Below, one piece after another: positions 1 to 5,597 of a stretch of 5,597 nt of DNA (its first letter is position 1; each line of letters begins with the position of its first letter). This DNA is from Rhizobacter sp. (GTDB lineage Bacteria; Pseudomonadota; Gammaproteobacteria; Burkholderiales; Burkholderiaceae_C). The stretch spans positions 1 through 5,597 of the forward strand of contig JANXVK010000606.1 of assembly GCA_025351675.1 (NCBI GenBank). The letters run 5' to 3'. A program made the position numbers and the translations under genes. The notes under the pieces are model-generated. The model searched no databases. It was not told the origin of the DNA and saw only the letters and a list, made by a program, of their open reading frames with translations.

Positions 1-3000
1 CCGCAGGGCGACATGACGCTCGCGTGGCGCCAGCACGAAGGCCAGCCGGCGAGCGGCGGCGAGTTCAGCGCGCAGCGGCTCGACATGGCGCTGATGGCGC
101 AGGTCGCGAGCCGCGTGCCGATCGGCGATGCGGTGCGCAAGCTGCTCGCCGACGTCAACCCGAAAGGCATGATCACCGACCTCACGACCTCGTGGGACGG
201 TCCGCTCGACGCCCCCGCGCACTATCGCGCGAAGGGCACGCTGGCCGGGCTGTCGCTCGCGGCCAGCCCGTCGAGCGAGCCGCACGGTGTCGGCCGGCCC
301 GGCCTGCGCGGCGCGGCCGTGCAGCTCGAGGCGACCGAGGCCGGCGGCAGCGCGCGCATCGCGATCAACGGTGGCGCGCTCGACCTGCCCGGCGTGTTCG
401 ACGACCCGCTGCTGGTGCTCGACCAGCTCGACGCGCAACTGCTGTGGAAGATCGAGCCACCGGCTGCCGTCGCCGGCGCCACGGCCGCACCGCCCAAGCT
501 CACCGTGCAGGTGAAAGACGCGCGTTTCTCTAACGCAGACGCCAGCGGCGAGCTCAGTGCGTTGTGGAGCACCGGCCCCGGCACCGGCGATCCCGCGCGC
601 CAAGGGCGCGGCGCGCGCCTGCCGGGCCGGCTCGAACTCGACGGCAAGCTCGCGAACGGCGTCGCCAAGCGCACCTTTCGCTACCTGCCGCTGGGTCTGC
701 CAAAGGCCACGCGCGACTACCTCGAACACGCGGTGCAGGGCGGCCGGCTCGCGAGCGCGACCTTCCGCGTCCGGGGCGATCTGTGGGAGTTCCCGTTCTT
801 CAACGCGAAGACGCCGAAGGACGGTGAGTTCCGCATCGGCGCGAAGATTGAAGACGCGCGCTTCGCGTTCGTGCCCAGCCTGCTGGCGGCCGGCAGCGCG
901 CCGGCGTTCATCTCGACCTGGCCGGTGCTGACGAAGGCCAACGTCGAGCTCGCGCTGGACCGCGGCACGCTGGAGTTGCGCAACGGGCGCACCCAGCTCG
1001 GCGGCATCGACTTCCCGCAGGTGCAGGCGACGATCCGCAACCTCGAGGCCGAACCGGTGCTGACGCTCGATGCCGCGGGCCGCGGGCCGCTCGCCGAGAT
1101 GCTGCGCATCGTCAACACCACGTCGGTCGGCGGCTGGATCGACAAGGCGCTCGAGACCAGCACCGCGACCGGCGCCGCCGACCTGAAGCTGAACCTCGCG
1201 ATCCCGCTGATGAAAGTCGCGGCGACGAGCGCGAAGGGCAGCGTCGCGCTCGCCGGCAACGATGTCCGCATCTCGCCCGAGACGCCGCTGCTGGCGGGTG
1301 CGAAGGGTCGGGTCGACTTCACGAACAAGGGCTTCGCGGTCGTCGGCGCGAGCGCCAAGCTGTACGGCGGCGACGCGAGCTTCGACGGCGGCTCGCAGCC
1401 CGACGGCAGCGTGCGCTTCAACGGCCAGGGCGTCGTCGGCGCCGAAGGCCTGCGCCGCGCCACCGAGCTCGGCCAGATCGCGCGCCTGGGCGGTATGTTG
1501 ACCGGGCAGGCGAGCTATCGGGCGAGCCTGGGCTTCGTGCACGGCCAGCCGGAGTTCAACCTCACCAGCAACCTCGTCGGCCTGGGCATCAATCTGCCGG
1601 CGCCGCTTGCGAAGGCCGCCGAGACGCCGCTCGCGCTGCGCTTCGCGACCAGCGTCGAGACGGTCGCCTTCTCGCCCGGATCGCCCGCGCGCGACACGCT
1701 GCGCTTCGAGCTCGGTAACCTGATCCAGGCGATTTATCAGCGTGATCTGGGCGGCCCGCAACCGCGGGTGCTGCGCGGCGGCGTCGGCGTGATGGAGCCG
1801 GCCCCGCAGCCGGCCAGCGGCGTGGCGGCGAGCATCAACCTCAACAAGTTCGTCACCGACGAGTGGGAGGCAACCGCCGACAAACTGCTTGGCGGCGCCG
1901 ACGCGCGCGATGCCGGCGGTCAATCCGCGTACATGCCGGATGCGATCGCGCTGCGCGTGCAGGAGCTGGTCACCGGCCAGCGGCGCCTCACGCGCGTCTC
2001 GGCCGGCTTGTCGCAGGAGGGCGGCGTCTGGCGCGCGAACGTCGACGCCGACCAGCTCAATGGCTACCTCGAGTACCGCCTCCCGACGCGACGCGGCGGC
2101 GCGGTCACCGCGGGCGGCCGCGTGTATGCGCGCCTGGCGCGCCTGTCGCTGCCCAAGGGCGAGGACGACCAGGTCGAGGCCCTGCTCGACCAGCAGCCCG
2201 AGGCGATGCCGGCGCTCGACGTGGTGGTCGACAACTTCGAGCTGCGCGGCAAAAAGCTCGGCCGGGTCGAGATCGAGGCCGTGAATCGCTCGGGCGCGCA
2301 GGGCCGCGATTGGCAGCTGTCGAAGTTCAACATCACGACCCCCGAGGCGCAGCTCACCGCGACCGGCTCCTGGGCGGCGGTGGCGGCGCCGACCGGGGCG
2401 CGGGGTGCCCAGGCGCCGCGCCGCTCGGTGATGGACTTCAAGCTGCTGGTCGCCGACAGCGGCGCGCTGCTCGACCGGCTCGGCACGCGCGGCGCGGTGC
2501 GCGGCGGCAAGGGCCAGCTCGCGGGCCAGATCGGCTGGACCGGTTCGCCGTTCGCGCTCGACTACCCGACGCTCGCCGGGCAGATCAACGTGGCGGTCGA
2601 TTCCGGTCAGTTCCTGAAGGTCGAACCGGGTGCCGCGCGGCTGCTCGGCGTGCTCAGCCTGCAGTCGCTGCCGCGGCGCCTGTCGCTCGATTTTCGCGAC
2701 CTGTTCCAGGAAGGTTTCGCGTTCGACAGCATCACCGGCGACGTGAAGATTGCGCAGGGCGTGGCCGTGACCAACAACCTGCGCATGCGCGGCGTGCAGG
2801 CGCTGGTGCTGATGGAAGGCAACGCCGACATTGCGCGCGAGACCCAGGACCTGCGCGTTGTCGTCGTGCCCGAGATCAACGCCGGCACCGCCGCGCTCGC
2901 GTATGCTGTGATCAACCCGGCGATCGGCCTCGGCGCGTTTCTCGCGCAGGCGATTTTGAAGAAGCCGCTGACCGAGGCCGGCACGCGCGAGTTCCGGGTC

Positions 3001-3075
3001 AGCGGGCCGTGGGCCGACCCGAAGGTCGAGCGCGTCGAGCGCCGCTTCGGCGATGATGCGGCGGCGAAGAAATGA
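1..3075 (+). CDS. yhdP: YhdP-family AsmA-like envelope protein (3' part; start lies left of the window)
   Basis: This is a 1,024-codon open frame entering from the left edge and ending at TGA 3073-3075. The reading frame is already open at base 1, so the ATG at 13 is internal and the membrane-anchored N-terminus is missing. The middle matches the YhdP/DUF3971 pattern: a YLPLGLP stretch, then DYLEHAVQGG, then a GDLWEFPF motif (window codons about 228-263), followed by long beta-rich repeats. The C-terminal AsmA-like part (about codons 900-1010) has the family's LRVVVVPEI strand, a hydrophobic INPAIGLGAFLAQAIL segment (about 972-986) and a closing FRVSGPWADPKVERV. In E. coli, YhdP is one of the AsmA-like proteins (with TamB and YdbH) that span the periplasm and support phospholipid transport to the outer membrane. 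That role is inferred here by homology. No frameshift or internal stop is seen. The stop lies 13 nt before the next gene, suggesting one transcript. Confidence 0.92.
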   Translation, partial: PQGDMTLAWRQHEGQPASGGEFSAQRLDMALMAQVASRVPIGDAVRKLLADVNPKGMITDLTTSWDGPLDAPAHYRAKGTLAGLSLAASPSSEPHGVGRPGLRGAAVQLEATEAGGSARIAINGGALDLPGVFDDPLLVLDQLDAQLLWKIEPPAAVAGATAAPPKLTVQVKDARFSNADASGELSALWSTGPGTGDPARQGRGARLPGRLELDGKLANGVAKRTFRYLPLGLPKATRDYLEHAVQGGRLASATFRVRGDLWEFPFFNAKTPKDGEFRIGAKIEDARFAFVPSLLAAGSAPAFISTWPVLTKANVELALDRGTLELRNGRTQLGGIDFPQVQATIRNLEAEPVLTLDAAGRGPLAEMLRIVNTTSVGGWIDKALETSTATGAADLKLNLAIPLMKVAATSAKGSVALAGNDVRISPETPLLAGAKGRVDFTNKGFAVVGASAKLYGGDASFDGGSQPDGSVRFNGQGVVGAEGLRRATELGQIARLGGMLTGQASYRASLGFVHGQPEFNLTSNLVGLGINLPAPLAKAAETPLALRFATSVETVAFSPGSPARDTLRFELGNLIQAIYQRDLGGPQPRVLRGGVGVMEPAPQPASGVAASINLNKFVTDEWEATADKLLGGADARDAGGQSAYMPDAIALRVQELVTGQRRLTRVSAGLSQEGGVWRANVDADQLNGYLEYRLPTRRGGAVTAGGRVYARLARLSLPKGEDDQVEALLDQQPEAMPALDVVVDNFELRGKKLGRVEIEAVNRSGAQGRDWQLSKFNITTPEAQLTATGSWAAVAAPTGARGAQAPRRSVMDFKLLVADSGALLDRLGTRGAVRGGKGQLAGQIGWTGSPFALDYPTLAGQINVAVDSGQFLKVEPGAARLLGVLSLQSLPRRLSLDFRDLFQEGFAFDSITGDVKIAQGVAVTNNLRMRGVQALVLMEGNADIARETQDLRVVVVPEINAGTAALAYAVINPAIGLGAFLAQAILKKPLTEAGTREFRVSGPWADPKVERVERRFGDDAAAKK

Positions 3076-3078
3076 AAC

Positions 3079-3082
3079 GAGG
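3079..3082 (+). promoter_or_regulatory. Shine-Dalgarno sequence that fixes the amidohydrolase start
   Basis: GAGG lies 6 nt before the ATG at 3089. It supports that ATG over the in-frame ATGs at 3053 and 3056, which lie inside yhdP and would add an arginine-rich 12-residue leader not expected in this family. It sits just after the yhdP stop codon, which fits translational coupling. Confidence 0.65.
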
Positions 3083-3088
3083 TCGCGC

Positions 3089-3916
3089 ATGAAGATCGCC
3101 GCATTGCAAATGGTGTCGACCACGAGCGTCGAGGCCAACTTGGCCACCGCGCGCCGCCTGATCGCGCAGGCCGCGCGCGACGGCGCCGAGCTGGTCGCGC
3201 TGCCCGAGTACTTCTGCTTCATGGGTCGCGCCGATCGCGACAAGCTCGCGATCGCCGAGGCGCCGGCTGACGGATCGAATTCAGGCCCGATCCAGCAGAT
3301 GCTCGCCGACGCGGCGCGCGAGCACGGCGTGTGGCTGATCGGCGGCACCTTGCCGATCCGCTCCGGCGACCCGACGCGCGTGCTGAACTCGAACTGCGTC
3401 TACGCGCCCGATGGCACGCTCGCGGCGCGCTACGACAAGATTCACCTGTTCCACTACGACAACGGCAGCGAGCGCTACGACGAAGGCCGCGCGATCCTGG
3501 CCGGCGCCACGCCGACGGCGCTGCAGGTCGGCGCCATTCGCGTCGGCCTGAGCGTCTGCTACGACCTGCGCTTTCCCGAGCTGTACCGCGAACTCAGCTT
3601 CGCTCCAGGCCAGCCGCCCTGCGACCTGATCTCGGTGCCCTCGGCGTTCACGCACACCACCGGTCTCGCGCACTGGGAGCTGCTGCTGCGCGCCCGCGCG
3701 GTCGAGAACCAGTGCTACGTGATCGCCGCCGCGCAAGGCGGCCGGCACGAAAACGGCCGGCTCACCTTCGGCCACAGCATGGTCGTCGACCCGTGGGGCG
3801 AGGTGCTCGGCGTGCTGCCCGAAGGCGAGGGGGTCGTGCTCGCCGAGCTCGACACGACGCGCATCGCCTCGGTGCGGACGCAGCTGCCGGCGCTGGCGCA
3901 TCGGCGGCTGGGCTGA
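3089..3916 (+). CDS. Carbon-nitrogen hydrolase, Nit1/YbeM-like (probable deaminated glutathione amidase)
   Basis: A 275-aa protein of usual nitrilase-superfamily length, cytosolic, with no signal peptide. It starts MKIAALQMVS, the standard family opening. The catalytic residues are visible: Glu40 in LVALPEYF, Lys117 in RYDKIHLF and Cys157 in GLSVCYDLRFPEL. A second glutamate, probably Glu132 in RYDEGRAI, fits the position of the assisting acid. PSAFTHTTGLAHWELLLRARAVENQCY (residues about 184-210) in its middle part, and the later GHSMVVDPWGEVL, are typical of the Nit1 branch. Known Nit1/YbeM enzymes hydrolyse the amide of deaminated glutathione, a side product of transaminases, to alpha-ketoglutarate and cysteinylglycine. 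The superfamily assignment is near certain; the substrate is inferred from the CYDLRFPEL-type subfamily signature. Another omega-amidase-like activity is possible. A short insertion (FAPGQPPC, 171-178) follows the catalytic strand. The gene follows yhdP by 13 nt and is probably expressed from the same transcript. Confidence 0.92.
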   Translation: MKIAALQMVSTTSVEANLATARRLIAQAARDGAELVALPEYFCFMGRADRDKLAIAEAPADGSNSGPIQQMLADAAREHGVWLIGGTLPIRSGDPTRVLNSNCVYAPDGTLAARYDKIHLFHYDNGSERYDEGRAILAGATPTALQVGAIRVGLSVCYDLRFPELYRELSFAPGQPPCDLISVPSAFTHTTGLAHWELLLRARAVENQCYVIAAAQGGRHENGRLTFGHSMVVDPWGEVLGVLPEGEGVVLAELDTTRIASVRTQLPALAHRRLG

Positions 3917-4032
3917 ACGGTCAGGCCAGCTTGGCGTTGATTGCCGCTCGCCCGGAACCGCGGACCACTGCGCGTCGGGCGCCGTTGTCAGGGCGCCATC
4001 TGCTCAAGGGTTGAAGCGGGGAGGATTGGGGG
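3917..4032. other. Intergenic spacer between the amidohydrolase and the insertion sequence
   Basis: This 116-nt GC-rich stretch holds no gene I can support. Open frames across it run out of neighbouring features and show no family pattern. I see no start codon with a ribosome binding site leading into a recognisable protein. Its only structure is the short GC hairpin entered separately. It is probably the original 3' flank of the amidohydrolase gene, cut short by the insertion. Confidence 0.6.
3978..3997 (+). terminator. Possible weak GC hairpin downstream of the amidohydrolase
   Basis: GGCGCC occurs at 3978-3983 and again at 3992-3997. The word is its own reverse complement, so the copies can pair into a 6-bp all-GC stem with an 8-nt loop. 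It lies about 60 nt after the amidohydrolase stop. No T-tract follows, so it is not a standard intrinsic terminator. In DNA this GC-rich it may be chance. Confidence 0.2.
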
Positions 4033-4050
4033 TGCGGCCAAAAACTTGGA
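4033..4050. repeat. Probable terminal inverted repeat of the insertion sequence (transposase-distal end)
   Basis: The stretch begins TGCGGCC, runs through an A-rich stretch, and ends CTTGGA, just outside the 3' end of the transposase gene. A TG start and this position suit an IS3-family terminus. The partner copy would lie past the right edge. The last four bases of the window, read on the - strand, are TGGA, the same as 4047-4050, so the window may stop just inside the partner repeat. Without the partner, the boundary is provisional. Confidence 0.4.
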
Positions 4051-4054
4051 CTGA

Positions 4055-5584
4055 TTAAACAGCGATCCCCAGGCTCCTGCGGTGCTCGACGGGACTGTGG
4101 AAGCCGAGTGAGATCTTGATCCGCGCGTCGTTGTACCAGCGGATGTACGCGTCCAAGGCAGCGACGAACTCCTGGATTGTTGTGGATAGCCAGTCGCGCG
4201 AGAAGAACATCTCAATCTTCAGGCGACCGCAGAAGCCTTCGCACACTGCATTGTCTGGCGAGTACCCCTTGCGGGACATCGACCGCACCAGCTTGGCCTC
4301 AGCAATTCGGGATAGCCAGCTAGGCCATCGATAGTGGCCACCACGATCGGAATGCACCACCGGCCGATCGCCGCTTGCAGTGATCTTCTGGACGGCGGCG
4401 TCCAACATCGTATTCACGAGCTCGGCGTTCGGCCGCGTGCCGATCGACCAGCTGACGACCATGCCATCGAAGCAATCGATCATCGGCGACAGATACACCT
4501 TGCCCGCCGGGATCTGGAACTCCGTGATGTCGGTGAGCCACTTCTCGTTCGGCGCACTCGCGCTGAAGTCGCGGTTCAGAACGTTCTCGGGGGCTGGACT
4601 GATCTCGCCCAAGTACGAGCCGTATCGACGTCGTTTGCTCGTCGCGGCCACCAGGCACTCCTGCTTCATCAGGCGCCGCACGACCTTCTCCGAGATGTTC
4701 ACAGACTGGTCGGTCAACGAGGCGCGCATCCGGCGGTAGCCATAGCAGCGGTAATTGCGCTCGAAGATGTCGGCCATGGCCTGTCGCGCGTCGAGGTACT
4801 TGTCCGCGACCTCCATCTGGGCCCGATGGTAGAAGTAGGAACTGCGTGGCAAGCCCACTTCGCAGAGCAGTTCCGCCACCGCATAGGTCGGTCTGAGGGC
4901 ATCAACCAGCTGCGTCTTCTCCCGATTCGTCAGGCTCTGCCGGTCGATGCCCAGTTCTCTTTTTAGAAGTTCATTCGCCTTCTTCAGCAGGTCCTTCTCG
5001 AGCTGCAGGCGCCTGATGTCTCGCTGCAGCGTATCGAGCTGCTGTTCCAGTTCGGATCGATCAGGGCTTGCCGGGGCGTCTTGCTGGCGATTCATGGGTG
5101 CGGATGCGTCGTGGCCGAGCAATTGATTCTTCCACTTGTACAGCGAGCCTCTGGACACGCCCAGCTCTTCGGCGACCACCTGTGCGCTGGCTGGTCGCAT
5201 GCACAAGGCGATGACGGCAGATTGCTTGGCTGCAGGCGCCAGTTCCGGGGATCGACCAACGACGCGTGTTGGCTCCTGCGGATTGAGCTCCTGCAGCCAC
5301 TCGGACAGCAATGACCTCGATGGATAGCCCAGCGCCCTGATCGTCGCCGCGATGCTGCGGCCGTGATCGAGGTACTGCCTGACGGCCTGCTCCTTGTGCG
5401 CCTGCGAGTACCGGGGCTGGCGCACGTAGCCGGCGGGCAGGTCAAGGCGTTGCTCGAACTCGCGATGCCAGCTCAAGAGCGCGTTCTTCGTCGGATAGCC
5501 GAGCTGACGGATGGTCAAGCCGATGCGCTTGTCCAGCTTGATGTAGAGCTGCACGGCTCGAAGCCGGTCCTCGTATGAAAACAT
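4055..5584 (-). CDS. IS3-family transposase, single continuous 509-aa frame
   Basis: DDE transposase that would cut and join the ends of its own element. From the N-terminus, three successive helix-turn-helix units (about 5-45, 62-102, 118-155) should bind the terminal repeats. A leucine zipper with Leu179, 186, 193, 200 and 207 in perfect heptads should drive oligomerisation. An IS3-type second HTH region contains YGYRRMRASL (281-290). The catalytic core has Asp352 (WLTDITEF), Asp413 (VVHSDRGGHY) and Glu449 (DNAVCEGF), exactly 35 residues between the last two, plus Lys456 seven residues after the Glu. The C-terminal YIRWYNDARIKISLG is the usual IS3 ending. Most IS3 elements split this protein into OrfA and OrfB joined by a -1 frameshift; here it is one frame, about the length of the fused product, as in known single-ORF members. 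The ATG at 5584 has an AAGG 6 nt upstream; the stop is TAA at 4057-4055. No disrupting mutation is seen. Confidence 0.95.
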   Translation of the reverse strand: MFSYEDRLRAVQLYIKLDKRIGLTIRQLGYPTKNALLSWHREFEQRLDLPAGYVRQPRYSQAHKEQAVRQYLDHGRSIAATIRALGYPSRSLLSEWLQELNPQEPTRVVGRSPELAPAAKQSAVIALCMRPASAQVVAEELGVSRGSLYKWKNQLLGHDASAPMNRQQDAPASPDRSELEQQLDTLQRDIRRLQLEKDLLKKANELLKRELGIDRQSLTNREKTQLVDALRPTYAVAELLCEVGLPRSSYFYHRAQMEVADKYLDARQAMADIFERNYRCYGYRRMRASLTDQSVNISEKVVRRLMKQECLVAATSKRRRYGSYLGEISPAPENVLNRDFSASAPNEKWLTDITEFQIPAGKVYLSPMIDCFDGMVVSWSIGTRPNAELVNTMLDAAVQKITASGDRPVVHSDRGGHYRWPSWLSRIAEAKLVRSMSRKGYSPDNAVCEGFCGRLKIEMFFSRDWLSTTIQEFVAALDAYIRWYNDARIKISLGFHSPVEHRRSLGIAV

Positions 5585-5590
5585 GAACTA

Positions 5591-5596
5591 CCTTCC
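5591..5596 (-). promoter_or_regulatory. Shine-Dalgarno sequence of the transposase
   Basis: On the - strand GGAAGG lies 6 nt before the ATG at 5584. It supports this as the true start, giving a protein that begins MFSYEDRLRAVQLY directly at the first HTH unit. The promoter would lie beyond the right edge, in the terminal repeat or the neighbouring DNA. Confidence 0.6.
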
Positions 5597-5597
5597 A

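Larger units (their letters stand above)
4033..5597 (-). mobile_element. IS3-family insertion sequence, single-ORF type, right end cut by the window
   Basis: The element holds one complete IS3-type transposase gene on the - strand. The likely left end begins with TG at 4033, as IS3-family ends do, 22 nt beyond the transposase stop. The other end is not in the window: only 13 nt remain upstream of the transposase ATG, and they contain a ribosome binding site rather than a full inverted repeat. Base composition is visibly less GC-rich than the two chromosomal genes, which fits recent arrival. There is no cargo gene. The element seems intact and potentially active because its transposase is undamaged. 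The precise left boundary is inferred, and the target-site duplication cannot be seen without the right flank. Confidence 0.88.

Noticed and set aside
1863..3056. A 397-codon open frame on the + strand inside yhdP, in another frame
   Set aside because: Its translation is dominated by Arg, Ala and Gly, as expected for an off-frame read of very GC-rich DNA, and it shows no domain pattern. The yhdP frame over the same bases is clearly the coding one.
3053..3088. Upstream ATGs at 3053 and 3056 as the start of the amidohydrolase
   Set aside because: They lie inside the yhdP coding region and would add an arginine-rich leader. The ATG at 3089 has a well-spaced Shine-Dalgarno and gives the standard family N-terminus.
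3281..3901. A 206-codon open frame antisense to the amidohydrolase gene
   Set aside because: The composition is that of an antisense shadow of a GC-rich gene. It has no recognisable motif, while the + strand frame carries the complete catalytic set.
3921..4032. A - strand frame ending INAKLA-stop at 3921, as a possible truncated gene tail cut by the IS
   Set aside because: The frame runs without a stop but its residues are Arg/Pro/Ser/Gly-rich, match nothing I recognise, and give no evidence beyond openness in GC-rich DNA.
4959..4965. A T5 run (A5 on the - strand, TAAAAAG) in the transposase, as a possible programmed frameshift site like that of two-ORF IS3 elements
   Set aside because: The codon phase is CTA AAA AGA, not the A AAA AAG phase needed for the standard -1 shift, and the zero frame already runs through all domains. 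No shift is needed.
4334..4966. A 210-codon + strand open frame within the insertion sequence, a possible passenger gene
   Set aside because: It lies entirely antisense to the conserved transposase core and has no recognisable domain.

Overview
This is a very GC-rich proteobacterial window, most likely from the Burkholderiales (Betaproteobacteria). That assignment is an inference from base composition, from the order of a YhdP-type gene followed by a Nit-type amidohydrolase, and from the protein flavour. No marker gene in the window settles the taxon.

Layout: (1) Bases 1-3075, + strand, hold the 3' part of a large yhdP-type gene. It encodes an AsmA-like envelope protein thought to bridge the inner and outer membranes and help move phospholipids; its N-terminus lies off the left edge. 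(2) Bases 3089-3916, + strand, hold an intact Nit1/YbeM-like carbon-nitrogen hydrolase with the Glu-Lys-Cys catalytic set. It starts 13 nt after the yhdP stop behind a good Shine-Dalgarno sequence, so the two genes look co-transcribed. (3) Bases 3917-4032 are a short spacer with one GC-only potential hairpin and no convincing gene. (4) From about 4033 to the right edge lies an IS3-family insertion sequence in the opposite orientation. Its single intact 509-aa transposase reads on the - strand from 5584 to 4055. The far terminus of the element is probably just beyond the window.

The two chromosomal genes read as ordinary housekeeping genes: envelope lipid homeostasis, and probably repair of deaminated glutathione. 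The insertion sequence is visibly less GC-rich than they are. It sits directly downstream of the amidohydrolase, where I recall the next gene (tldD) lying in related genomes, so it may separate or disrupt that arrangement. The transposase has three consecutive helix-turn-helix units, a five-leucine zipper and a complete DD(35)E triad in one frame, with no need for the frameshift used by most IS3 elements.

I found no RNA genes, CRISPR arrays, riboswitches or convincing undescribed system. The points most worth a second look are the tandem HTH architecture of the transposase, the insertion site, and the predicted ends of the element.
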